Origin: Candidatus Nanopelagicales bacterium
GTDB lineage: Bacteria > Actinomycetota > Actinomycetes > S36-B12
Direction: 5' to 3'
Assembly (NCBI GenBank): GCA_018402075.1
Contig: JAGYJP010000004.1
Location: forward strand, 82,474 to 146,473
Length of the DNA stretch: 64,000 bases
Made by a program: the position numbers and the translations under genes. How positions within the stretch are numbered: position 1 is the first letter of the stretch; each line of letters begins with the position of its first letter. Shown piece by piece: positions 19,017 through 27,685 of the stretch. Under the pieces are notes generated by a model that saw nothing but the letters and a program-made list of their open reading frames with translations, ran no database searches and was not told the DNA's origin.

Positions 19017-20336
19017 TTAGGTCAGGCGTTTGAACCCAGCTTGAGCAGTTCCATGCGGCAAGGCAGCAATTAACTGGGTGTCATCCATGGCTGCGAGTTC
19101 GGCAAAGACAACTCCAAGTGCTTGGTAATACTGCTCAAGAATGGAATCCGTGTGCGCAATAGACACGTACAGCGAGTTCCCTGACAGGTAACCTTGATCC
19201 AACATTCGTGAAGTGATGTACGTCTTGACCGCAAGAGGGTCAAGTCCAACAACAGTGAAGTTTGCGAGAGCTGGAAGCCCCCCGGTTGTTACCGTCAAAC
19301 CAGCAGAGTCGCCGAGTTGCTCCCACATTTCTTGGACTTTGGTGCCAATTTCATGAACTCGCGTGGGAGCATCCTCTTTGGCCATGACCTCGAGGGTGGC
19401 AAGTGCGGCGGTTGGACCGATTCGCTCTGTCCAAAAAGTGCTCGATATAAAACTAGTTTGAGCGGCTTCCATGACCTCGGCACGCCCAATGACGGCAGTA
19501 ATCGCGTAGCCGTTTCCCAAGGTTTTACCGAATGTGGCGATATCGGGCTCAACACCGTAGTGAAGGTGCATGCCGCCCAATTCACGGCGGAAACCACTCG
19601 TGCATTCATCGAAGATAAGTACGGCATTGTGTTTGTCGGCAAGGGCGCGAACACCCTCGAGAAATCCAGGTGCGGGCGGATCACTTCGCTGCACCTCCAT
19701 GTAGATCACACCAATATTGGGATCGGACTCCAAGATGGTCGTGATCTGGTCAAGGTCATTGAACTGGAAGGGAATGGAAGTTCCGGTGAGTGCTTTGGGA
19801 ACTCCATTGGGCTCTAGCCCGGGAAGGAGGTGACCGGTGAGTGAATCGTCGTCGCTGAGGTTCGCCGCCAAGTACCAATCGTGCCAGCCGTGATAACCGC
19901 AAAAGGCCACCTTGTCCTTGCCACTGGCCGCGCGACCAATGCGCACGGCAATGGCACACGCCTCCCCGCCGCTGCGGGCGTAGCGGACCATGTCCGCCCA
20001 CGGGTGAAGATCAATAAGTTTCTCGGCGAGGTAGACCTCTTCGGGGGCATTCAATGTTGACAGGTTGCCCTTGGTCACGGTCTCCTGCACGGCTGCATCA
20101 ACTTCTGGTCTGGAGTAGCCAAGAACGTTGGTGCCCACTCCCATGAGCCCCAGGTCTTTGAACTCGCGACCGTCGAGATCCCACACACTGCAACCTTCGG
20201 TGCGGGAGAAATATGCTGGCCAGCCTTCCGGCAAATACATCTCGGCTCGCTTGCTCAGCAACATGGAACCACCGGGGATCAACTTCTTGGCTTTTTGCCA
20301 GAGCTGGGTGCCCGTCTTTGGTTCCCGTTGCGTCAT
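19017..20336 (-). CDS. Class III PLP-dependent aminotransferase, HemL-like
   Basis: 439 residues of the glutamate-1-semialdehyde aminomutase/class III aminotransferase family. IPGGSMLLSKRAEMYLP opens it, as in HemL. RYARSGGEACAIAVRIGRAA is the substrate-pocket segment, LIFDECTSGFR holds the PLP-binding Asp, and FGKTLGNGYA holds the Schiff-base Lys (about residue 270). Heme genes are not nearby and it lies inside a polysaccharide locus, so I infer transamination of a sugar or small glycan substituent rather than heme synthesis. It converges with the GT4 gene, ending 1 bp away. Confidence 0.75.
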   Translation of the reverse strand: MTQREPKTGTQLWQKAKKLIPGGSMLLSKRAEMYLPEGWPAYFSRTEGCSVWDLDGREFKDLGLMGVGTNVLGYSRPEVDAAVQETVTKGNLSTLNAPEEVYLAEKLIDLHPWADMVRYARSGGEACAIAVRIGRAASGKDKVAFCGYHGWHDWYLAANLSDDDSLTGHLLPGLEPNGVPKALTGTSIPFQFNDLDQITTILESDPNIGVIYMEVQRSDPPAPGFLEGVRALADKHNAVLIFDECTSGFRRELGGMHLHYGVEPDIATFGKTLGNGYAITAVIGRAEVMEAAQTSFISSTFWTERIGPTAALATLEVMAKEDAPTRVHEIGTKVQEMWEQLGDSAGLTVTTGGLPALANFTVVGLDPLAVKTYITSRMLDQGYLSGNSLYVSIAHTDSILEQYYQALGVVFAELAAMDDTQLIAALPHGTAQAGFKRLT

Positions 20337-20342
20337 TGGATG

Positions 20343-20348
20343 AGTGTA
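20343..20348 (-). promoter_or_regulatory. Leaderless -10 box TACACT
   Basis: TANNNT hexamer with a 6-nt spacer before the ATG at 20336 of the aminotransferase gene. It matches the other leaderless candidates in this window. Confidence 0.4.
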
Positions 20349-20414
20349 TTGCGAAGTTCGAGGAAGTTGGAGTCCTGACCAATTGGCTTGCTGTTCATCG
20401 AAGTCGGTGGTGCC

Positions 20415-21559
20415 CTAAGCGGGCACCACGCGAGCTTCTTTAGCGGTGACCTGCACCCAGGCGGTTCCGTTATCGGTGTAGCCGGCGGGCAGATCGTTCT
20501 TTTTCACCCAGGCGGTGCCGTTGTCGGTAAAGCCAGCAGGGATCGCGTCCTTTACCTGCCGCGTTCGGGTTTGCGTTTCCGTAACAGAAGGCATTAAGCA
20601 CAGATCTCCGGCGGCATTGATGGTGCCACCCCAGGGGCACGGTGTACCGGTTGATTGAGCAATGTCGGCGGCGTAGGCCGGGCCCGGCTTTTCAACCGAG
20701 ACGGTGTAGGTCTCGTCGTGGTAGGAGTAGGCACGTGTGGTGAAGGTGTACGGAGTGGTTTTCTCACACAGGTTTCCATTCTCGCTAAAGCCGTCGGGGC
20801 AGACATAAATGGTGCGAGTTGAGGGTGCAGGTGCCGGAGCAGGTGTTGGTTGCGTGTTTCGAGTTGGTGCAGGTGCCGGTGCAGGAGCTGGTACTGGTGC
20901 AGGTTGTGGTTGTTCAACAACTGACTTACCGGTGATTTCACCCAGGGTGTTCGCCATGATTGCGGTGGAAGGTGTTCCGGCACCGAGGGCATTTACTGGT
21001 GTCACCGTGAATTGATAGCGAGTTGCCAAATCAAGTCCAATAAGAACAAGTGATTGTTGGGTAGTTTCACCGGTGACTGCCAGTTCCTTACTGTTGATTG
21101 GTTCAGCGGCGACCTGATACTTCACAACACCTTGGGCAGGAGTTGTGGTGTGCTTCCAGGTGAGTTCCACATTTCCCGGGGTCTCTGTTGTTGCCACCCG
21201 CAGACCCGATGCACCGGTAACGGGAACAACCGGAACGGCGGAAACTGATTCTTTTCCTGAACTGATTGTGTAGGTGCGGCCGGCAACTAGTTTCTTGACC
21301 ACAGCAGTTCCCTTTTTGTTTGTGGTGACCGAGCGTGACTTGGTGCCCGCGGCCTTCAATTTCACGGATGATCCGGGGGCAGCTGTAATAACCAATGAGT
21401 TGGGGCCATTGGGTTTGGCGGCAATTGTTTTGCGGCGGGTGAGCTGGTGACGGTCAGGTCCTGAGCAATGACTTCACTGGCATGTGCCGCGGTGGGGGTG
21501 AGAATAAGTGTCAGTGCGGCGGCAATCGCGGCAATGCGGCGGGTCGTGTGATTCAACAT
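20415..21559 (-). CDS. Secreted protein with fibronectin-III-like domain and Pro-Ala linker (one frameshift)
   Basis: The ATG at 21559 follows an AAGGAG ribosome-binding site and encodes a signal peptide (RRIAAIAAALTLILTPTAAHA). At the TTTT run 21428-21431 the frame must gain one base; the corrected reading (TSSPAAKTIAAKPNGPN) joins the long downstream frame to give about 381 residues. Order: beta-rich N-domain with KLVAGRTYTI, a fibronectin-III-like module (VELTWKHTTTPAQGVVKYQV to GLDLATRYQFTVTPVNALG), a Pro-Ala-rich linker (PAPVPAPAPAPAPT), a Cys-containing part, and two tandem YTDNGTAWV repeats at the end. It lacks an LPXTG signal. The function is unknown; extracellular surface or wall binding is inferred. 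Confidence 0.65.
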
Positions 21560-21625
21560 ATGGTGCTCCTTGGTAGGTGTTCTTACCAAGGTTGTGCCCA
21601 GAATCGGGCACTTTCAATCAGTGAT

Positions 21626-22273
21626 TTACGGCCTGGGGATAACTCGGGTGACTTCCATGTCCCCACGGGCCACCGACACGCTGGCGCTGAAAACATTGGT
21701 GCTCAGGACTCGGTTGAGCTTGGTGGCACTGGCTGCATCGAGCAGGGATAGGTCAATTCCGCGGAATAATGTGGTCGTCTCGGTGCCCACAACTGACCGC
21801 TGTTTCTGGGCAATATCGGTAATCACAAAAAAAGTGTCGCGGGCTCCGTCAGCCATAATGCATTCCACAACGCGGGCACGGGTGTCCACGGTGGGGACCT
21901 GGCAGCGCACGCTTACCCCAGTTTGGGCGTTGAGTAACCGAAACCCACCCGCCGTGGCATTGGCAGTTCCGGTTTTAGCAACCACCGGAAGGGTGACTCG
22001 GGCGTTAAGGCTTTGACTCGAGGTAATCACGCTGCCCGGAGCAATACCAACCAGGCTGATCCCTGCTGCTTCCCAGGTGGTCAGGATTCCAGGGTTCGTG
22101 GTGAACGTGAAGACACCGGACGCGGGAATGGTGAGAGGGTTGGTAAAGGGCACGGTGGTGGTTGGTGTGGGTGCAATGTCGTTAGCCTGGGCAACTGCAT
22201 TGCTGGAGAGGACCAGAGCGCCGACGGCGCAGGCACTTATAAGTGCGCGGGCGACTGTTCGACCAGCGTTCAT
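21626..22273 (-). CDS. Secreted protein of unknown function
   Basis: 215 residues with a signal peptide (RTVARALISACAVGALVLSS, cleavage after AQA). The mature part is rich in Thr, Val and Ala and predicted beta (LTIPASGVFTFTTNPGI), with two Cys (VRCQVPTVDTRARVVECIM) that may form a disulfide. No family was recognised. It lies just upstream of the frameshifted secreted protein, in the same direction with a 66-bp gap, so they may be expressed together. No membrane anchor or sorting signal is visible. Confidence 0.7.
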   Translation of the reverse strand: MNAGRTVARALISACAVGALVLSSNAVAQANDIAPTPTTTVPFTNPLTIPASGVFTFTTNPGILTTWEAAGISLVGIAPGSVITSSQSLNARVTLPVVAKTGTANATAGGFRLLNAQTGVSVRCQVPTVDTRARVVECIMADGARDTFFVITDIAQKQRSVVGTETTTLFRGIDLSLLDAASATKLNRVLSTNVFSASVSVARGDMEVTRVIPRP

Positions 22274-22430
22274 GGCGCTCCTTCCGACCTATGCGTATTC
22301 CCCATGACCATGAGTGACTGTTACCACTGTGGCTCATGTGGTTAAGGGTACGTTCACAAGGGTACGTTGCCAAGGTATCCGTCATGCACCCGGGTAAAAC
22401 CCAATAAATTCGGGGATTTTCCCAAGGGGC

Positions 22431-22436
22431 TAGGGT
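22431..22436 (+). promoter_or_regulatory. Leaderless -10 box TAGGGT
   Basis: TANNNT hexamer with a 7-nt spacer before the ATG at 22444. It supports that start over the upstream TTG at 22438. Confidence 0.35.
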
Positions 22437-22443
22437 TTTGGGC

Positions 22444-23340
22444 ATGTCGGAGGTTCAGGAACAGACACAAGGAGTCGCGAATGTGGGCGCTCCTCGTGTG
22501 CTCATCGTGATCCCGACCTACCGACCGAGTGAACAACTTCTGCAATTAATCACTGACATTCGCGCGCAGGGTTATCCCATACTTATTTCCGATGATTCAA
22601 GTCCCGTGACCGCCGATTCAATCCTGCGAGCCGCAGGCAGTGATCTACATGTTGATGTAATCCGACACCATAAAAACGAAGGAATAGCCCGCGGACTCAA
22701 TGAAGGCCTACTTGCTGCGATCGATATGGGTGCAGAGTTTCTCCTCACTCTCGATCAAGACTCACGCGTACCAGCGAATTACGTGAACGATCTGGTGGGG
22801 GCCTTTGATGCATTGTCTGTTGACCGAGTGGGCGTAATTGCGCCCGCTGTTATCGCGGATAACAGCGGAAATATCACTTACCCGACTCACTCAATAGATG
22901 GAGTTATGGCAACCGAAGAAGTTATTCAAAGTGGTGCGCTGTGGAAAGTCACCACTCTAAAAAAGATACACGGATTTGATGAAAAACTTGGAATTGATGC
23001 GGTAGATGCAGCAGCATGCTTGCATCTTCGAGAAGCTGGATTCCTTATTGCACTCACACCCGCGGTCACACTGCAGCACAATCTTGGTGACTCACGCCAA
23101 GTGAGGCTGTTCGGAAGATCGATCATGGTGACCAGCCATTCACCAGCACGCCGCACCACCATGGTGCGCAACAGACTGGCACTCGCCCCTGCTGAATTCA
23201 AACAATCACCCCGACACGCATTCCGCACGGTTCGCAGAGTCACGGTGAATTCAGTTCTCGGTGCGGTGCTCGGCAAGAATCGCACCGCAAGAGCCAAGGG
23301 AAGTATCGCGGGACTACTTCCGAAAAGGCAGACCGATTAG
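22444..23340 (+). CDS. Family 2 glycosyltransferase, rhamnosyltransferase-like
   Basis: 298-residue GT2 enzyme. VLIVIPTYRPSEQLLQLI starts it, YPILISDDSSPVTADSIL carries the first Asp region, EGIARGLNEGLLAAIDMG follows, and FLLTLDQDSRVPANYVND is the DxD-type metal motif seen in RfbF/WbbL-like rhamnosyltransferases. dTDP-rhamnose genes lie elsewhere in the window (rmlB, rmlD, rmlA), which fits. The C-terminal region is basic. Acceptor unknown. Confidence 0.82.
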   Translation: MSEVQEQTQGVANVGAPRVLIVIPTYRPSEQLLQLITDIRAQGYPILISDDSSPVTADSILRAAGSDLHVDVIRHHKNEGIARGLNEGLLAAIDMGAEFLLTLDQDSRVPANYVNDLVGAFDALSVDRVGVIAPAVIADNSGNITYPTHSIDGVMATEEVIQSGALWKVTTLKKIHGFDEKLGIDAVDAAACLHLREAGFLIALTPAVTLQHNLGDSRQVRLFGRSIMVTSHSPARRTTMVRNRLALAPAEFKQSPRHAFRTVRRVTVNSVLGAVLGKNRTARAKGSIAGLLPKRQTD

Positions 23341-23386
23341 GGACTTTGGGGTATGGGGAAGCTTCTCGATACGGCATGATTCAGTC

Positions 23387-25489
23387 ATGATCAACAAGGT
23401 AATCCGACCGATTGTGCTCATTGCCCTAGTCGCTGCGACCCTGCCGACCGTGACTACAACGAGCGCCCAGGCTGCGCCGGCACCCACCGTTACGGTGAAC
23501 TCCAAGCAGTTAGTCAATGATCTGCCCTTTGTTGATCCAATCTTTGTGGGGTATCGCGGAACTCAGTCATTCATTCCGGCTGCGGTGGCAAATAAGAAAG
23601 ACAAGTTCGGCTGCAACCTGCGCCAACGCATGATCATTGACCTGGCAACCAAGAAACCGAAGGTGAGCAAGGGCTGCAAAATGAAAGGCGGGGTGTGGAC
23701 CACTGCCTTGGGTTCCAAAGTGACCAAGCCTGCGAACCTGCTCATCGGGCCGATCATGCCGTACAAGGATGCGTGGGGTCAGGGAGCATTTGCGTGGACA
23801 CCGGAGCAACGGTTGGCGTGGGCAACTAACACCAAGGTGAGTGGGGCCAAGACTCGGGCCAAAGGGGTGACAAATAATCAGGTTACGCAGACTTTGATTT
23901 CTAAACAGGAGAATGCAGCCATCCGTTCGGCTACGACAGATGAAAAGTTTTGGCAATCTCAATTAGGAATTTTACCGCAGACCATTAAAGGTGTAGTTGA
24001 AGATGTCTGTCGGCCGTTTACACTCTCGTGCGCCCTCTATTGGTCATTGTGGGGTTCCAACATTGGCTCCGGATATGCGAACACGATAAAGGAATTACAA
24101 GGGGCAGGCGCGAAAGCTAAATGCGACCAGTTGGTGCATTTAGCATCCAATGTCACCGCATGGGGGTTATCGGTCAGCCCAGAGTTGTGGGCGCTCATGC
24201 GAAACATCAATGAAGGCTGCGCAAACTCCTCAGTGGGGGTGGAACTGTCCTACAGACTCAATGGAATCAATCCCGCTAAACCCACATGGACGGTTCCCCC
24301 GGAAGAACCCAAACCAAGTGTGACACCAAGTGGTGTGGCCCAACTCTTTAGTGACTACCCCGCGGCATCGAGCGGAGTCCCGGTTCCAGGAGACGCATTT
24401 GGGATCCATGCCCCGGTTGATTGGGGTAAGCCTGGTGTTGGAGCTTCATGGGTTCGGTTATGGGATGCGGGTGTGTCTTGGGCACAAATGGAACCCACCC
24501 AAGGGAATATCGATTTCACAAAATTGCGGGCATCCATTGAGTCTGCCGAAAGCTACGGAGCGCGAGTTCTCTATGTACTGGGTGACACACCGGGTTGGGC
24601 AAATGGTGGACGGGCTGGGAGTTTTGCACCGACCACGAATGATTCGGCACTGGACTTTATTCGTGCACTCAAGGATGAATTCGGATCGCGTATCGGTGCC
24701 TATGAAGTATGGAATGAAGGAAATCTGCCGAGCTACTGGATCGGATCTCAGTCTCAACTAGCGAAATTAACCAAGGGAATGAAAGATGTACTCGGTGGCA
24801 CCAGCATGCTTCTGGCGGCAAGCACGGGAACGCGTGCCACACATGCATTTGTCACAAATTATGGTGATTACCTTGATGAGTTGTCCGCATTGGGATGGCC
24901 GGTGGATGGTTACACCGTGCACAGTTACCCGGTTGCAAGTGCCGGTCCGGTTGAGCGCGTCAGTGAGTTAGGTAAATTCAAAACTATGCTGGCCTTGCGT
25001 GGCGCACCGGTGAAACCGATCTGGGATACCGAACTGAATTACGGTCTTGCCGGATTGGGTCAACCTGTACGGCCAATCGATGATGCAACTGGCGCGGCCT
25101 ATATTGCGCAGTCATTTATTCAGTCGATTCAGTATGGAATCGATGTGACCTACTGGTACCTGTGGACCGGGACTCGCGGAACGTACAGCCTGCTCGGCGC
25201 TCAGCTGGATCCGGCTACCCCGATTTCTAATGCCGTGTGGAATAACCTTCGGGGAATGCTGAACGGTTCACGCATGACCCGTTGTACGGAAACCGTTGAT
25301 GTTGGATTCGCCTGCCAATTCGCGCCCGGTGGAGGCGCTCCCTTTACCCTCATGTGGACCCGGGCGGGAACATCGCAGGTCAATGTGAGCGGGATCGGCA
25401 CGCAAGTGTGTGACTTATTGGGCAACGCATGTACGCCGGTCACGAATAGCACGGTCACCATTGGGATGCTGCCTGTTCGAGTCTCATGA
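23387..25489 (+). CDS. Secreted clan GH-A (GH39-like) glycoside hydrolase with degenerate GmrSD/HNH-like N-domain
   Basis: 700 residues from the ATG at 23387, which precedes a clean signal peptide (IVLIALVAATLPTVTTTSAQ). Residues about 74-149 resemble the secreted GmrSD_C/DUF1524 HNH nuclease fold (CNLRQRM, GGVWTTALGS, PYKDAWGQGAFAWTPEQR), but the usual D-H-x-V-P-L catalytic motif reads LIGPIMPY, so the His is missing. Residues about 330-690 are a (beta/alpha)8 hydrolase: WNEGN contains the acid/base Glu444 and WDTELNYG the nucleophile Glu549, as in GH39 and related retaining enzymes. Hydrolases of this type (for example PslG) often trim exopolysaccharide in biosynthetic loci, which fits here. 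Its end overlaps the next gene by ATGA. Confidence 0.75.
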   Translation: MINKVIRPIVLIALVAATLPTVTTTSAQAAPAPTVTVNSKQLVNDLPFVDPIFVGYRGTQSFIPAAVANKKDKFGCNLRQRMIIDLATKKPKVSKGCKMKGGVWTTALGSKVTKPANLLIGPIMPYKDAWGQGAFAWTPEQRLAWATNTKVSGAKTRAKGVTNNQVTQTLISKQENAAIRSATTDEKFWQSQLGILPQTIKGVVEDVCRPFTLSCALYWSLWGSNIGSGYANTIKELQGAGAKAKCDQLVHLASNVTAWGLSVSPELWALMRNINEGCANSSVGVELSYRLNGINPAKPTWTVPPEEPKPSVTPSGVAQLFSDYPAASSGVPVPGDAFGIHAPVDWGKPGVGASWVRLWDAGVSWAQMEPTQGNIDFTKLRASIESAESYGARVLYVLGDTPGWANGGRAGSFAPTTNDSALDFIRALKDEFGSRIGAYEVWNEGNLPSYWIGSQSQLAKLTKGMKDVLGGTSMLLAASTGTRATHAFVTNYGDYLDELSALGWPVDGYTVHSYPVASAGPVERVSELGKFKTMLALRGAPVKPIWDTELNYGLAGLGQPVRPIDDATGAAYIAQSFIQSIQYGIDVTYWYLWTGTRGTYSLLGAQLDPATPISNAVWNNLRGMLNGSRMTRCTETVDVGFACQFAPGGGAPFTLMWTRAGTSQVNVSGIGTQVCDLLGNACTPVTNSTVTIGMLPVRVS

Positions 25490-26814
25490 TTGACCCTGAT
25501 CTGACCGAAATTGTTGGTGCCGATCACGTTCTGACATCACCAGATCTCATGGCGTCCTATGTCACCGACTGGACCGGGCGTTACCGGGGCGATGCCCGTG
25601 CAGTTGTTCGTCCGGGAACGGTAGAACAAGTTTCCGCGATATTGCAAGCGTGCAATATCGCTGGTGTCAGTGTTGTTCCCCAGGGAGGAAACACCGGGTT
25701 GGTGGGTGGATCTGTACCGGCTCCTGACTCGGGTGCCGTGGTGTTGTCCTTGACTCGGTTGAACCACATGGGTTCGGTGGATCCGGTCACCGGACACGTC
25801 ACTGTGGGCGCAGGAGTGACCCTCGCGGCACTGCATGCCCATGCCCACGCTGCCGGTTGGACCTTCGGTGTTGACCTTGCGGCCCGCGACTCAGCAACAA
25901 TCGGTGGCATGGTGGCCACCAACGCTGGCGGCATTCACGTCGTGGGAAATGGCATGATGCGCAAGCAGGTGCTTGGTATCGAAGCGGTGTTGGCAACAGG
26001 CGAAGTGATTCGCAGCATGTCCGGGTTGGCCAAGAACAACACGGGATATGACCTGACGCAATTGCTCTGCGGATCAGAAGGAACCCTTGGCGTGATCACC
26101 GAGGTGTCGCTGCAACTCATTCGCCCCCGCGACACCGAGTTGATTATGGTCGGTTGTGATTCCGTTAAAACGGCTCTGGCGATTGCCTCGCGTTTCGCAG
26201 GGCGTCTGGCTGCTGCTGAGATCATGGATCGAGGTGGACTCGATTCGGTGTCACGGGTCACCGGAATTGCTGTTCCCTTCCCCACCCCATTTCACGTGTT
26301 GGTGGAAGTAGCCGGTGGTGTCTCTGCTGAATCGTTAGAAGATTTAGAACACGCCACGCTAGCCATGGACGCACGCGATCGGGAGAACTACTGGGCGCTG
26401 CGCGAACGCATCACCGAGGCCATGGCGGTGGAGTGCACGGGAGTAAGTCACAAACTGGATATCAGTGTGCCCCTTGTAGAACTCGATTCCGTGTATCGAG
26501 AGATCACGGCGTACTTAGCGCAACCCGGTGTGCGCGATGTTGTTCTCTTCGGCCACCTGATGGATGGCAACTTTCATGTGTTCTTCACAACCGACGCTGA
26601 CGGTTCGAATGAAGAAGCACTCGACACTGCAGTCCTGGAACTCGTGGCGACCCACGGCGGATCAATTTCCGCGGAGCACGGAGTTGGCCACATGAAGGCA
26701 GAGCATCTTCACCTGTCCCGCAGTTCTGCGGAAATCGCAGCCATGCGGGGGATTAAGAAAGCACTGGATCCCAAGGGAATTCTCAACCCCGGAGTGCTCC
26801 TGCCACATAGGTGA
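25486..26814 (+). CDS. FAD-linked oxidase of the GlcD / D-lactate (D-2-hydroxyacid) dehydrogenase family
   Basis: 442 residues. VRPGTVEQVSAILQACN and VPQGGNTGLVGGSVP form the PCMH-type FAD-binding domain, ATIGGMVATNAGGIHV and KNNTGYDLTQLLCGSEGTLG are the strongly conserved FAD-contact segments, and AEHGVGHMKAEHL is the C-terminal catalytic His motif. The family oxidises 2-hydroxyacids such as glycolate, D-lactate or D-2-hydroxyglutarate with FAD. An L-2-hydroxyglutarate-oxidase-like gene is present at 42.5 kb. It shares a 4-bp overlap with the upstream hydrolase although the functions look unrelated. Confidence 0.88.
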   Translation: MIDPDLTEIVGADHVLTSPDLMASYVTDWTGRYRGDARAVVRPGTVEQVSAILQACNIAGVSVVPQGGNTGLVGGSVPAPDSGAVVLSLTRLNHMGSVDPVTGHVTVGAGVTLAALHAHAHAAGWTFGVDLAARDSATIGGMVATNAGGIHVVGNGMMRKQVLGIEAVLATGEVIRSMSGLAKNNTGYDLTQLLCGSEGTLGVITEVSLQLIRPRDTELIMVGCDSVKTALAIASRFAGRLAAAEIMDRGGLDSVSRVTGIAVPFPTPFHVLVEVAGGVSAESLEDLEHATLAMDARDRENYWALRERITEAMAVECTGVSHKLDISVPLVELDSVYREITAYLAQPGVRDVVLFGHLMDGNFHVFFTTDADGSNEEALDTAVLELVATHGGSISAEHGVGHMKAEHLHLSRSSAEIAAMRGIKKALDPKGILNPGVLLPHR

Positions 26815-26819
26815 CTTGG

Positions 26820-26957
26820 CTAACCTCGTTTGCATTTCTCCGAACAGTATTTCACTTCATTCCAAGTTTTGGCCCACGCTTTACGCCACACCATCTCGCG
26901 CCCACAACGTTCACAGGCTTTGCGGGGAAGGTCGCCCTTCTTGACATGTTTAGGCAC
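26820..26957 (-). CDS. DUF2256 small zinc-ribbon protein
   Basis: 45 residues from a GTG. The sequence VKKGDLPRKACERCGREMVWRK then YCSEKCKRG shows two CxxC pairs forming a probable zinc ribbon, matching DUF2256. DUF2256 proteins are often found near or fused to cryptochrome/photolyase genes; here a photolyase-like gene lies about 30 kb away. The start is uncertain: a longer form starting at 27023 overlaps the HAD gene by 59 bp, so I prefer the GTG just after the HAD stop. The two genes are 7 bp apart on the same strand and likely cotranscribed. Confidence 0.75.
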   Translation of the reverse strand: MPKHVKKGDLPRKACERCGREMVWRKAWAKTWNEVKYCSEKCKRG

Positions 26958-26964
26958 GCGGTCA

Positions 26965-27651
26965 TCAATCGTTAAGGAGTAACTTGGCAAGTTGTTGCGG
27001 GTCACTGACAATGTCAATGGCACCGGCTTGTTCTAGTTCATCGTGATCGCCATAACCCCAGAGAACACCAATGGAATTAATGCCATGCTCTTTAGCCCCG
27101 TGAATATCGTGGTGACGATCCCCAATCATGAGCATGCGGTGGGTATCGGGGTGCGTACCTGTTGCCTCCAGGGTGTGCTTGATCACGAGAGACTTGGAAT
27201 CCCGACTGCCATCAAGGGCGGCAGCGCCAATGAATTCAAAATACTGGTCCAACTCGAAGTGCTGCAGGATTCGGGTTGCGGAGTACTCGGGCTTACTTGT
27301 GGCAGTGACCAACCGAATATTGCTTTCTTGCAATGTTCGCAAAAGTTCAGGGATACCCGAGTACACGCTGTTTTCAAACAGGCCGACATCGTGATACCGC
27401 TCCCGATATTTCTCGATCGCCTGGGTGATCTGCGAGTCGCTCATGCCGAACTGCTCCCGGAAGGTGACCGCCAGCGGCGGGCCCAAATACGTCCGCATGG
27501 TGGCACGGTCGGGGAACTCAATGCCCTGTGCTACCAGTGCATATTCAATGCAATTGAGAATCCCCGGACCCGAGTCCGTCAGGGTGCCGTCGAGGTCAAA
27601 TAAAGCGACCTCTAAACCAATCCCGAAATCAAACTTTGAACGTTGTGCCAT
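26965..27651 (-). CDS. HAD-family phosphatase, phosphoglycolate-phosphatase-like
   Basis: 228 residues. HAD motif I is ALFDLDGTLTDSGPG (nucleophile Asp), motif II VTATSKPEYSA, and motif IV MIGDRHHDIHGAKEHG; a helical cap lies between I and II with TYLGPPLAVTFREQFG, as in Gph/PGP-type enzymes. It probably hydrolyses a small phosphate ester such as 2-phosphoglycolate. AAAGGA precedes the ATG at 27651. Divergent from the glycerophosphodiesterase gene with only 34 bp between start codons. Confidence 0.85.
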   Translation of the reverse strand: MAQRSKFDFGIGLEVALFDLDGTLTDSGPGILNCIEYALVAQGIEFPDRATMRTYLGPPLAVTFREQFGMSDSQITQAIEKYRERYHDVGLFENSVYSGIPELLRTLQESNIRLVTATSKPEYSATRILQHFELDQYFEFIGAAALDGSRDSKSLVIKHTLEATGTHPDTHRMLMIGDRHHDIHGAKEHGINSIGVLWGYGDHDELEQAGAIDIVSDPQQLAKLLLND

Positions 27652-27685
27652 GTCTGCATCCTTTCAGGCCGAAATATGGCACGGT

